NCBI GenBank assembly: GCA_016758965.1
Contig: JAEPRB010000108.1
Location: 1 to 64,000 of the forward strand
Direction of reading: 5' to 3'
Source: Circinella minor
Taxonomy: Eukaryota > Mucoromycota > Mucoromycetes > Mucorales > Lichtheimiaceae
DNA length: 64,000 nt
Shown: in pieces, positions 1-11,146 of the stretch
Layout of the letters: each line of letters starts with the position of its first letter
Position numbering within the stretch: the first letter of the stretch is position 1
Notes under the pieces: generated by a model
Database searches by the model: none
What the model saw: only the letters and a program-made list of their open reading frames with translations
What the model was told of the DNA's origin: nothing
Position numbers and translations under genes: made by a program

Positions 1-1151
1 AAAATAATATTCCAACCTGTAAGTCCATCTTCACCCATCTTTTCGATAACCTTCCGCAAGAATTTCTTCACGTCGTCATCTTCTAAGTCTTCGCATACTT
101 TATAAATTTGATGTAATACCTTGCTACGTGTGAATGCAACGAAAAAAACCATTGTTGTATCAAGAGGTTTGACAATCTTTTCTCGTTGGTTGATTTCTCT
201 ACCTTCTGTGATTGCTTTATTCATTCCAGCATCTCGCTTTTTCTGATCACCATATGTGCGGGTACTATCAATGTCAAATACCATCTCTCCAATAAATACA
301 CATTCTTTAGGGTTAACTCCTTTCTCGAACAAATAATGCATACAAGCATCATGAGATTGCGTGTTTTCATCCACCTCTAGTTGTTTGAATAGGATTTGAT
401 GTGAACGTAAGGTTATGCCAAAGTTTTGTTGTACATATTTTCTTAGGACATCTTTAGGAATCTTGGCATCCTTGAATTCGTTTTGGAAATGTAGATAGAT
501 TTGTTCATGCGATGCGATGCTATTGTCATCAACGTATCTACAAAGATTTCGATGCATTGCCTCGGTTATATCATGCACCTTTTTTTTTGGGCCTGGCTTT
601 CTTCTGGCAAGAGATCCAGTTTCAGCTTTCTTTGCCATACGACCGCGTAAGGTACTGTTTTTTATATTGTTGCTAGACGCAGCTTTTGAGATAGATTTGC
701 CCCTTGCCTTGTCAAGGATCGCTCTGCGAATATCTTCGTCAGAAGGTAGATTATACTTTCCCCTTTTTTTGCCTTTTCTGCTCGAATTGGTTGAACCAGG
801 TTCAATCATATTAATATCACCATCGCTATCAACTTGATTGTTGTTAAATGGGAAAAATATAAAATAATTAATCTACATATTCTCATATTGTACTCTAAAT
901 AACCAATGTGAGCTTCTTTACTATTATTATTAGTACATACCATCATTCTCTTCATCAAAATTAAGTTCACTTATGCTACGTTCAAGTGAACCAATTCCAT
1001 GCGACGATAAATTGGCCAGGGTACTAGCAGCCTCTAAATGTTCCACGGCTGATGGTGCATGCTTTTCAAAATAGTCCTCATCAATTTGCATAAACTGGGA
1101 AGCCTGACTAGGCGAGAGAGAGCGGTGAGTACGTTTGTTGTTTTGTTCCAT
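1..1151 (-). CDS. Partial Tc1/pogo-like DDE transposase with Psq-type HTH
   Basis: The gene is truncated by the left edge. Two exons are visible: 941-1151 (Met start) and <1-832, joined by a 108-nt intron (donor GTATGT, acceptor ending TCAAG) that preserves the frame, giving 347 visible residues. Residues 1-95 are acidic and Ser-rich. Residues 104-136 read as a helix-turn-helix of Psq/pogo type (SISKAAS...NSTLRGR), followed by a basic linker RRKPGPKKK. Residues 158-247 look like the N-terminal part of a Tc1/IS630-type transposase, then CVFIGEMVFDID near residue 248, where the family normally has an F-I-D-E block. Here Asp is replaced by Gly, so the first catalytic acid may be missing. The window ends just before the region where the second Asp is expected (GLTGWNII). 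The uninterrupted frame, correctly spliced intron and changed acid leave open either a recent mobile element or a domesticated copy. Confidence 0.7.
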
Positions 1152-1617
1152 TTTTATAGAGATTGTTGAAAAAGAAAAGAACTAAAGGTAAAAATAGTGA
1201 AATAAGATAAGGGAATAAAAATTAAGATAAAAAAGATAATTTTATATTATTCAATTTTATATTCTTTCATATATAATTTCCCTATTCTACGATGATGGAT
1301 TCACTTGTTTTAGTTTCAATATGTTTGATACGTGATACATTTTATCTAATATTATTATTCTTATTATTTTTATTATTGATATATGATTCTTAGTGGTATA
1401 TCGCTATTATATATTATTAAATGTTTCATTTTATATCGTTTGTTTGTTATGGTATAATAAAGAAGTAACTGATATGTTTATGTTTGACTTAGATCGGGCG
1501 TATATTAGAAGGTAAGAATATCACAGCCAGAATGGATACCACAAAGAAAGTTTAAGACAAATAGCTTTGATAATAGTGTATAGACTACGTATAGCAAATT
1601 AGTTTTTTCCTATTCAC
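1152..1617. other. AT-rich 5' flank of the transposase gene
   Basis: No gene is visible. This is AT-rich sequence between the transposase start codon and the first unit of the 22-bp array, so it probably contains the transposase promoter. No clear terminal inverted repeat was recognised. Confidence 0.5.
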
Positions 1618-2032
1618 GAAAAACCCGATCCTGTTGGTGAACAATATTCATTCCAAGTGTTAAAAATTAATGGCCAATTGTCGAATAATTCATGTACCAT
1701 GTGTGAACAATTGAATGCCCTCATGACGAATAGTGGATGTCTCACTGACGAACAACTATGTGTTTATTAACCAATAAAAATTTGGGCAGTAGTGAAAATA
1801 CAGGTGTCCTTGTGGCGAATAATTAACCTGCTCTTAAGCGAAAGTCATGATGGTCATGCATGAAAATTTTTTATTTCCAATCGCGAATAATTTACATCCC
1901 ATAAGTAAAAAATTTAGTGGCCCCAAGTGAAAACCCTACCAGCCCGAAATTCAAAAAATTACCAACCCGTAAGCAGAAGATTTGACCTCCCGTGTCGGTA
2001 ATTGGATGCAAAATCCTGTATGATAAATAAGA
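1618..2032 (+). repeat. Degenerate 22-23-bp tandem array, left segment
   Basis: About 18 consecutive units of 21-24 bp start with GAA, GAAAA or AAAAA and commonly end in a CCNNNAGT-like or CATAAGT-like tail (for example GAATAATTTACATCCCATAAGT). Units differ widely inside but keep the spacing of the A-rich head. Their orientation is the same as in the right arm of the neighbouring inverted repeat and opposite to the left arm. The last unit contains GCAAAATCCTGTA, which recurs at 3569-3581. Confidence 0.75.
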
Positions 2033-3894
2033 TTTTTCAATTATGATAAATAAGATTTTTCAATTATGAAAGAAAGGGTTTTCAATTATGAAAGATTAAA
2101 TTTTTCAGTAATAAAGGCAACGTTTTTTGGCTATGAAAGATAAGGCTTTTCAGTTATGAAAAATATGATTTTTCACTAATGCGGTGCGGAAATTTTCATA
2201 AAAAATGAATTTATTTTTGAAATATGAACTATGGAGTTTTTCGACCATAAGTGCATTAATTTTACAATTTTGAAGAGCAGAATTTTTCGTTTGTGAGAGG
2301 CCTTGTTTTTCAATGATGAGTAAACTTTATTTTCATATATGATTAGTTTATTACAGGATTTTGCGTTAATTACCACCGAAGGGAGAAAGATTTTCCAGAT
2401 ACAGGAGAATAATTTTTCATATAAGGAAATAAATTTTTCGAAATCAAGGCCGGTTTTTTTTCATAGGCGGGATTACATTTATCGTAAACGGGAGTGCCTT
2501 TTTTCGTATTTGAGGGAATTGATTTTTCAAAATTGAGCATATACAATATTCGTTGTTGGGTTACTAGTTTTTCATATATGGAGACAACGTTTTTCGCTTT
2601 TGAGACTATAGATTTTCGCAATCAAGCAAATGTAATTTTCGTAAACGAGTATTTGATAATTCATAATGGGGAATTATAGTTTTTCGAATGCGCCACAAAG
2701 ATTTTCGTTTGTGGGTCGATCAATGATCGCCATTGAGTACACTTTTTACATGTTTTTTTTTTATTTGTTTTTTTTTCTAAGTGCTAAGATATTTTTTTGT
2801 AAGAGACTAAAGAGCCTTTTCTTTCTTAAATAGCACGTCTGAATTTGAGAGGTACAACTAAGTTGAGATAGGGAATTAGAGAAAAAGTATATGAGGAAAG
2901 AGAAAAATAATAAAAGAATAATGCAAACCTGCGCCGAGGTTAAGCAAGATAATTGACAGTGCGCTAGGATATCGAGTTAATGTGCAACAGTTTCAAGGTT
3001 ACGTTTACACTCAGTGTAAAATATTTGTTCCTTCTCTTTCACTGCGTTTAACCAAAAAAAAAGGGATATTCCCCTCTGAAGTTGATAACAGAATAAAAAT
3101 GTATAACAGTGTAGCACATAATTCCCTGTACAAAGCCATGTCCCGCTCAGAGAAAAAAACAAATAAAAAAAAAACATGTAAAAAGTGTACTCAATGGCGA
3201 TCATTGATCGACCCACAAACGAAAATCTTTGTGGCGCATTCGAAAAACTATAATTCCCCATTATGAATTATCAAATACTCGTTTACGAAAATTACATTTG
3301 CTTGATTGCGAAAATCTATAGTCTCAAAAGCGAAAAACGTTGTCTCCATATATGAAAAACTAGTAACCCAACAACGAATATTGTATATGCTCAATTTTGA
3401 AAAATCAATTCCCTCAAATACGAAAAAAGGCACTCCCGTTTACGATAAATGTAATCCCGCCTATGAAAAAAAACCGGCCTTGATTTCGAAAATTTTATTT
3501 CCTTATATGAAAAATTATTCTCCTGTATCTGGAAAATCTTTCTCCCTTCGGTGGTAATTAACGCAAAATCCTGTAATAAACTAATCATATATGAAAATAA
3601 AGTTTACTCATCATTGAAAAACAAGGCCTCTCACAAACGAAAAATTCTGCTCTTCAAAATTGTAAAATTAATGCACTTATGGTCGAGAAACTCCATAGTT
3701 CATATTTCAAAAATAAATTCATTTTTTATGAAAATTTCCGCACCGCATTAGTGAAAAATCATATTTTTCATAACTGAAAAGCCTTATCTTTCATAGCCAA
3801 AAAACTTTGCCTTTATTACTGAAAAATTTAATCTTTCATAATTGAAAAACCTTTCTTTCATAATTGAAAAATCTTATTTATCATAATTGAAAAA
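2033..3894. repeat. 742-bp inverted repeat made of 22-23-bp units, 378-bp spacer
   Basis: Positions 2033-2774 and 3153-3894 are reverse complements about a centre at 2963.5. By eye only about five substitutions separate the arms (for example at the pairs 2119/3808 and 2240/3687), so identity is above 99%. Within each arm the sequence is a tandem array of diverged units of about 22-23 bp, roughly GAAAAAYYTTNNYTTTCATAAYT, in + orientation in the right arm and in - orientation in the left. The spacer 2775-3152 is unique and carries no convincing gene. The layout matches fold-back type elements: long terminal repeats built of short subrepeats. A transcript across it would form a hairpin of about 740 bp. 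Short reading frames of 60-96 codons in the arms arise from the repeat and are not genes. Confidence 0.9.
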
Positions 3895-4044
3895 CGTTTT
3901 GTTTCATAACTGAAAAGCAACTTTTTCATGACCGAAAAATCTTTCGTTTCATAACCAAAAAACAACTTTTTCACGATCGAAAAACCCTTCTTTCATAACC
4001 TAATTTTTTTTTTTTATTATTGAAAAATTTTCACTTCATCGCCA
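3895..4044 (+). repeat. Continuation of the 22-23-bp array beyond the right arm
   Basis: Six or seven more units in the same orientation as the right arm (such as GAAAAATCTTTCGTTTCATAACC) run to about 4044. They are not matched on the left side, so the array is older or longer than the inverted duplication. The last unit overlaps the end of the truncated coding fragment on the minus strand. Confidence 0.7.
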
Positions 4045-4220
4045 CTTTCAAAAGCAAAATACTGTACATATGGGACTGAGAGCTCTTTCGCCAATTCATC
4101 ACTTTTTTCTAAAAATAGTAAAAAGTCGAATTCAACATCAACCTATAAAAAAAAAAAAAATACAATTTACAATCAATAATACATTACTTACATTTATATC
4201 TCCAAATCCCCAGCATATGG
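4017..4220 (-). pseudogene. 3'-terminal fragment of an unknown gene, cut by the LINE
   Basis: On the minus strand an exon at 4017-4142 encodes 41 residues and a TAA stop (beginning VDVEFDFLLF, ending EVKIFQ). It is preceded by a 49-nt intron with good signals (GTAAGT donor at 4191, polypyrimidine tract, TATAG acceptor) and by about 30 nt of upstream exon. The upstream frame meets a stop at about 4219-4221, close to where the LINE begins. I read it as the tail of a gene interrupted or truncated by the retrotransposon. The family is not recognised, and chance splice signals cannot be excluded. Confidence 0.35.
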
Positions 4221-4231
4221 CGTACGGCTAA

Positions 4232-5485
4232 ATGACGAAGGGTAAACCCATGGAGTTGCTCGATGAAGCAACTATAAACATACTCTATCAAGATTTTGGA
4301 AAAATCAGGAAAATACTCATATGCCCAGGAACCAAAACCAAATGTAATCAAACTGGTTCGATAAGATTACATGTCACCAACAATTCTCAAAGTCCTGCGC
4401 AACCACAGTTCAGATGTTCAAAATGCAGGACAATATACAATGCACCAACTATGCAACAAATTGTACAAACCCACTCAGAAGTAGCTACCCAATCACACGA
4501 TTCTTCAATGGACCTTTTTGATGAAGTTGATCTAATTGACTCACAACCTCAACAAATGAACTATATACTACAAGAATTACAAAGTCAACGTACCCAGCTC
4601 CAACTACATACAACCCAATTTGAAGAATTAAACAAATTGCGCGAAGAACTCACCATAGCACATGATCGCATTATCGAATTAGAAAAAGTAAATCGCCAAC
4701 TCAAACAACAGTTGAAAGACCAACAATCACAAGACCAGAAGTCCCTAAATGAAGACTTCCTGCCTCTCCAAGGCACCACTACTCAACCAACACAAAACAC
4801 TACAACGAGCAGGTGGGCGCATCCTCTCCCCACACAACAGCAAAAACCATCAATCTCGCCAGCACAAAAACAACGACGCATTGAAGCAGCCGCACGACTC
4901 TTTCAACGACCATCAGCTATATATGGTTTTCAATACCTTTATTTTTTCTCTAAAGCACGAATGCCCATAGGACGTATGAGAGCCAGTCTCCGCCAATTTG
5001 GCGTAGATAACAGCTGAGTACTCGATATTCACTATCCCGCCAGACAGACCATCAGCGTATTAGTCCATAATGATTTCACAACATCTATCCTTGAATCACT
5101 TAATAAAGTGGGTATCAACCCAATTGATTTTGAACCCTTGGACCCCAAATATGTCTATGATCCAAAATACCAGGAGGACTCTCAGGAAATCCGCGCTAAT
5201 ATCGCACATGAGTTACAATGTGAACGTGCCAAGCGGGCAATTAACTATATACATGCACCAATCAAATATGCCGTCGCACGAGACTTCCAAGATAAAGGGT
5301 GGCTATCAATTGAAGACCTGAAAGCAATACTTGCAACAAAATGGAAACACCCTGACGAACATGATGACTTGATCCAAAACTTCAAACCAACTGATGATGA
5401 TGATTCACTTATGGAATATGAACTTACCAGAACGAACCGTAAACGCACCATTACAGAAAGGGGAGATTCCCCCCCTCGTGAATAA
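4232..5485 (+). pseudogene. LINE ORF1 (nucleic-acid-binding protein) with one in-frame TGA
   Basis: This is a 417-codon frame interrupted once by TGA at 5015-5017. The N-terminal part has a zinc-finger-like Cys/His pattern (ICPGTKTKC...H...CSKC, residues about 30-70) and a coiled coil (residues about 130-170, ELNKLREEL, ELEKVNRQLKQQLK). The part after the TGA stays open in the same frame through VLDIHYPARQTISVLV and ends in an acidic tail (DDDDS) and a basic stretch. That continuity shows the two pieces are one protein. ORF1 proteins of LINEs bind the element's RNA and help assemble the retrotransposition particle. ORF2 starts 93 bp downstream. The stop falls where a Trp codon would differ by one base. 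Confidence 0.75.
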
Positions 5486-5578
5486 AAACCAAAAACAACC
5501 AAATTTATTACCTGGAAAAAAAAAAACAAAACAAAACAAAAAAAAAAACACAAACAAATAAAAACAGGAATAATAATT

Positions 5579-8500
5579 ATGAGTAACAAACAAATTACTT
5601 TAACCTTATTTAATATTACAGGCCTTCGTAAGCAAGCCATCAATACCGTCATCTCATCTACACCAACGACAGATATACTCTTTCTCACAGAAACCTGGTT
5701 GCTCTCACCAAACAAGTATTACACCCACTGGACTCAACATCATACCTATGGAATACGCTCCACAACACAAACATCACGAGGACGTCTCGGCCTCTCTATT
5801 CTGGTAAACCCCCACTGCCATTATCATGTACATTTCATAACAAACAAACCCTTCCCCTACTCTTTATACACTATATCTTGTATGGTTGCAAATACCTTGA
5901 TACACTGCGTATATCTACCCCCTGAAAAAATAACACATCAATTTGCATTAGAAATAATCGAATCATTACCATTACATCACCCCAATACTAACAATACCAT
6001 TATATATTTGGAGATTTTAATGCTCGTCTTGGAGACATAACAGGTGATAATCTTTTTAATACTAGAGGATGTACATTGTACCCCTGGATAGGCAATAACT
6101 CGCTTACAATTTGGAACAAAGAAAAAGCTTATAGACAGCCAACATTTCTTCGATATGACGGAAGCAGTATTATTGACCTCTTCCTTAGTACATACTACTT
6201 AAACAATACTACAATTGACATTACTGATGGCAACACCCATGGTTCTGATCATAAAATGCTTCACTTTACCTTCGACATTGACAACAATACACCAACAAAT
6301 GCCATAAACCAATTACCACAATGACGACGCCTTTGGAAACTTAGTCAACTTAATAATGAAGAAAAACGATCCCAATACCAAGACACATTTTCCACTCACA
6401 TTACTCCAGCTACTACCCAACTCATGACTCAAATTACCGAAATATCTTTAGAAACTCCTAAGTCAACCATTACCCAATTAATTGATACATACTCTGACAA
6501 ACTGTACACTATCCTCTATAATAGTTTAGATACACTAGGAACCAAATCTAGTGGTACAGTAATTCGCACAAATTTTTGGACCACAGAATTACAAAGATTA
6601 GCCAATCATCGAGAATTTTGTTATAAAAAATGGCGCTCTGCACAGGGAATCAACAAACTGTCTTAGTGGCTAAAATTCCAACAAGCAAAAGCACGAATGC
6701 GACGAGCAATTACCAAGCGAGGACGAGAAACCTGGAAGCAGTTCTGCCAACAACTTGCAAATCATGATTACAATAAAACCACTGCAAAAATAAAAAAGAT
6801 ATGACGAAATCGCACAATTCAACCAAAATTCAGCAACCAACATGGGCCTGAGGCCGCAGCTCAAAGTATGGCAAATCATTTAAAAACAGTATATAATGGT
6901 AATTTATTATCCGATCCCGCACAAACGGCAAGGCAACCACCCCATTCAACTTCTGCCACTTCAATTACATCTATAAATACCACCTCTTTTCAAATAACAT
7001 CGCCAACTTCTGTTTTCTCTATATCGATTGAAACAATACAAGATGTCATTGGCCGCATACCAAATAACAAAGCTCCAGGAGTCGACCACCTAAGGGGTGA
7101 AATGCTAAAACCACTAACTACACCATTAGCATCTTTCCTTCATAAACTTTTTCATCTTTGCTGGATAGCTTCTTATACACCACTTGAATGGAGACTGGCA
7201 CAAGTTACACCAATTCACAAACGTGGCTCACCCAATGAACCAGGTAACTTCAGACCGATCAGCCTCATATCAATACTATGAAAAATATTAGAATACTGTT
7301 TACACGACCTCTTGCACGAGTCAAGCCCTCCACTCGATATAGCTCAAGGCGGGTTCCGACCAGCATGCAGTTCACATGACCAAGTCTTATGTTTACAAGA
7401 ACTCTGCCGTCAACATAAGCTAACACACCGTTGGAAAGCGCCAACATTGGCTTTTTTGGACATTCGATCGGCGTATGATACAGTTAATCGTGATATCATC
7501 TGGAATATCCTTCGTCATACAACACCAACACCCCTCTTATTATTAGTACAAAATCTTTTTAATAATGTAATGATTGAAGTAATAATCGATAATGCTATAT
7601 CTCATCGTTTTTCCCCAATAACAGGAGTACTACAAGGCTCTATTTTATCCCCCTTTTTATATTCTATCTATATAAATAGTTTACCTAGCTTGCTCAGGAA
7701 TGGAAGGTCCATACAAAACTCAAATGATCAAACTACCTCCCAGGATGACGACTTTCAACCAACAATCGAGCAACAGCAACCACAACAGGACCAACATAAC
7801 CACACCATTCCAATCTCACAAATAAATTGTCTTCTCTATGCTGATGATATTGCATTAGTTGGAACGGCGGCTGAAATAACAGACCTCTTAATATTATGTG
7901 AAGAATATAGCTATGAGGTTGGTTTCCGCTGGAACCCTCTCAAATGTGTCATAGTACAAAACCCACGATCATCAACAAGCTTTTAACTATATGAGACACC
8001 AATACCAACACAAAAAAAATTTACATACCTAGGAGTCCCAATTAACTATAGTGGCAACATTGACAACAAACAACTAATAAAAAAGAATGCAGCGTCAGCC
8101 GAGACCAGCATGTATGTACTCTCCTCAATAGGCCTTAACCCTTCTGGGCTACCCCACCTCCTTTCTACTCAACTTTATTCACAATTCATCAGGCCAAAAC
8201 TAGAATACGGCCTAGCCATCACAACGCTTACCACCACCAACATCAAACTACTAGAACAATCACAAAATAAATGTATTCGAATGATATTTGGAGCACACAA
8301 AAACTCAGAAACAAAAGTCATGAGACACATTACGAATCTACCAAGCATGCATGAACGTACTAATATCCTTCAAGCAAAATATGTATACCGAGAACAACTC
8401 CTTCCTGAGGACACCCTAATCAAGCTACTCAAAAATCAGTTTCTACAACAACCATCAACTAGTCATTGGAACAAATTATGCCAGTCTTCCATATGGCAAC

Positions 8501-9069
8501 TTATACAACAGCACACAGCAGCACCTTTGCCAACTGATCTTAAATCAGCAATAAGACAACATAAAAATAATAATCTTTCTTCCAAAAGGGCTGCACTCAG
8601 TGGATCCAAAACTCTTGCAGCTTATCGCACCACATTAGGAATCGACCCCATAATGTGGCTTCCAATGACAAGGAAGGAGCGAAGCCGTTGTATACGTTGG
8701 AGAATCGGCTGGCTCCCTGGTGGCAAACCAAAAACGTGCATGACATGCTTATCATCACAGTTCACCAAACAACATTCAATACACTGCCTCCAAATGCATA
8801 AACGCCTTAAAATGCACATCACCAAAACTGATGATCCTCTATCTTATATTCTTAATCGCCTGCCAAAAAGTAAACCATCTTCTGCATCAAGGATCCAAAG
8901 GCTAAAAGTCTTATGGCCAGTAGTATGTACAATCTTAGCCAAATTAGACGCTCATCAACATCCAACATCCACCCAACAGCAATATCAAGACGAAAATCCT
9001 GGTCAAGCATTACTAACATGGATTGATCCTCCTCCTCCTCCTCCTGAGCTTCCTAGGTACGAAACTTAA
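5579..9069 (+). pseudogene. LINE ORF2: endonuclease + reverse transcriptase, broken
   Basis: The endonuclease part begins at ATG 5579 (LFNITGLR, ETWL, YLPP). After a one-base frameshift near 5990-6001 it continues in the next frame with GDFNARLGD and THGSDHKMLHF. The reverse transcriptase shows NKAPGVDHLRGEML, FRPISLIS, LAFLDIRSAYD, GVLQGSILSP and the YADD active site at 7837-7848. The C-terminus has RIGWLPGGKP and a zinc knuckle CMTC...H...C...H at about 8740-8795. In-frame stops lie at 6322 (TGA), 6664 (TAG), 6802 (TGA), 7279 (TGA) and 7984 (TAA). All downstream pieces stay in one frame, so decay is by point mutation and is recent. The intact protein would nick the target DNA and prime cDNA synthesis there. 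Confidence 0.85.
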
Positions 9070-9385
9070 ATCCGCCACCACTTACAGAATACACTCACCG
9101 ATCGTTTAATAATAGTAATAATAATATTAAAAAAAAAAAAAAAAAAAAAACTTCCCCTCCCCTTCCCAAAATAAGAACGCACCTGCCCATAGCAAACTTT
9201 TAACACCTATTTTTCTGAACTTACTCAATCCCTCTCTAGTACCTCTTACTTTATTCCTCTGTCTTTTTCCCTGACATCCCAACAGGGTTTTTCTTTTTTA
9301 TTCATATACGTGTATGAGCTGTCTCAAACAAATATGCCAAACCTGGCGCTGTGTTTAACAGGAGACATTAAATAAAATAACAAAT

Positions 9386-11146
9386 TTTAACCATACATAT
9401 GGGACTTAATACCCTTAACTATGGATGTAATATTAACCGACGGGATTTAAAATATTTTTAATTTTGGACAAATGATGGTTTAAGTCAGAATGCACCATAT
9501 TTATATGAATCTTATTATCGGTGGGATATATATTGATATGTGTATATAGCTATATGTAAGATTTAAATTTGTCATGGTCGTGTGAATTATGAATATAAGA
9601 TTAATGATATTAAGATTAGACTTTGAGCGGTTGATGATATGATATATCTATGCAGCTGTTATCTGTTATCATTATAGAAGACGGACTTCTGTGTTCTTAC
9701 AAATCATGGTCCAAATAGGGAAGTACACGAAATGTCAGCAAAGCATAATTAAAAATACACTGTACTTTAATAATTAAAATGACAAATAATTATCTTTATG
9801 AATAATATGTGTTGGGTACAACAATGACTTTAATTTTCTGGGCAAGATAGATACTTTATAACTATAATAATGACTTTCAGTAAGATATCGCCCTTGACTA
9901 AACATTTTTTTTAGGCTTTTTTGAACGACCCATTATTATTAAAAAAAAATAAAGAAAGTAATGAAAAGAAACACCCATATGCAGTTATTTAAGGGCAACA
10001 ATCAATGTTATTATTTGTTTGCTTTGCTTCTTATGCAAATTTTTCTCCGTACTTTAACTAACAATTTCAGCCAATGGCAATAGCCAAATTCTTTAATTCC
10101 GCACATTAACTTTTACTTCCGCACATTAACGACTGGCTGTGATTGCACGAAAAACCCTGAGGCACCGACTAACAACAGCCAAAAAGTTATATACATATAC
10201 GGAATCTCGGATATATACTTTTCCGCGGTGCTTAAAAAATTACAAAATTTCGAACAAAATAAATTTTTAACGGTTATAAGCAGTATGCACCATAGCCATC
10301 AACCCCCTGCTGTGACACATATACCCCAATTATCTTTTTATTCTTCCCAGATGATATAAATAACTGATGTGTGTATTATGTGGCATTATTACTTTTTTTC
10401 GTGTTTACAAAGACGGCTATTGCAGCTCTGTGCTTTCCTCAAAAAAAATATTAAAAAATAGTAAATCTGCCCCAGGAATATTACTAGGGCCCCGATTTTT
10501 GTAGCCCATGTAGTCATCCTCTTGTCTAATTTCAATAAATTTTGACACACGCTCTCCCCCTTATAAAATAAAATAAAAAAAGCAAAATTGAAAACTGTAT
10601 TACCTAAAGACACTAATGATCACTAGGTGCGACATTATGTACCATTTTTTTTTTTAAAAAAAAAAAAAGGAAAAGCTAGTATTATATTGTTACTGTATAT
10701 TTCATACGAAAGCTACATCTACAAATTTTCCATTTTTTTGTGTTTTATAAATTTAGTGATAAGTATAATATGTGAAGGTTTAAAGATAGTAGTAATAACA
10801 GGGTGTTGAATTTATGAGGCGATTAAGACGTAAAAGAAATTCATTGATAAATCCCTTGACGTGACCATTTAATAAACTTTTTCTTCTTTCCTTTAACAAA
10901 AGTAAAACATTGACTGACTCGTATTCTCGTAATAAACAAAACCAATTTTGATATATAGTCGAAACAAGAACAAGCGACAAAAAAAAAGTTTTTTTTATAT
11001 ATTTAAATGTTGTGTGAACAGTAAAAAAGAAGGGGGAATATATTGAATAAAAAGAAAAATAAAAAAACTTATTAAATTACTACTATTTTCTATTTGTATT
11101 AAATAAAATCTTGTAAAGATTAAAAAAGATAAAGAATTTTTTATTT
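9386..11146. other. AT-rich gene-free stretch
   Basis: No gene is recognised. It contains long A/T runs and one direct repeat of 14 bp (TTCCGCACATTAAC, two copies 21 bp apart at about 10097-10131). A GAAAAACCC unit near 10149 resembles a head of the 22-bp array. The right end is the 3' flank of the myosin gene. Confidence 0.5.

Larger units (their letters stand above)
4232..9385 (+). mobile_element. Non-LTR retrotransposon (LINE, L1/Tad-like), inactivated
   Basis: The element has a 5' ORF1 with zinc finger and coiled coil, an ORF2 with AP-type endonuclease, reverse transcriptase and a C-terminal Cys/His zinc knuckle, and a 3' UTR. There are no LTRs. A pure-A run at about 9130-9150 may be an internal tract or the true tail. 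The CT-rich sequence after it, up to an ATTAAATAAAATAAC stretch near 9367-9381, looks like more 3' UTR, so the 3' end is uncertain by about 240 bp. No target-site duplication was identified. Six in-frame stops and one frameshift make it non-autonomous. It may belong to the LINE1-like elements reported from Mucorales pericentromeres (Grem-LINE1), but this was not tested. Confidence 0.85.

Noticed and set aside
2176..3751. Mirror-image pairs of 61-96-codon open frames on both strands
   Set aside because: They are translations of the repeat units in the two arms and of the spacer, identical by inversion, without any protein motif.
1618..4044. CRISPR-like array (short repeats with variable intervals)
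   Set aside because: The conserved part is only a 5-6-bp A-rich head, the genome is eukaryotic, no cas-like gene is present, and there are no long identical repeats with unique spacers.
5245..5715. 156-codon minus-strand frame
   Set aside because: It is antisense to the end of LINE ORF1 and start of ORF2, with a hydrophobic run caused by the A-rich spacer.
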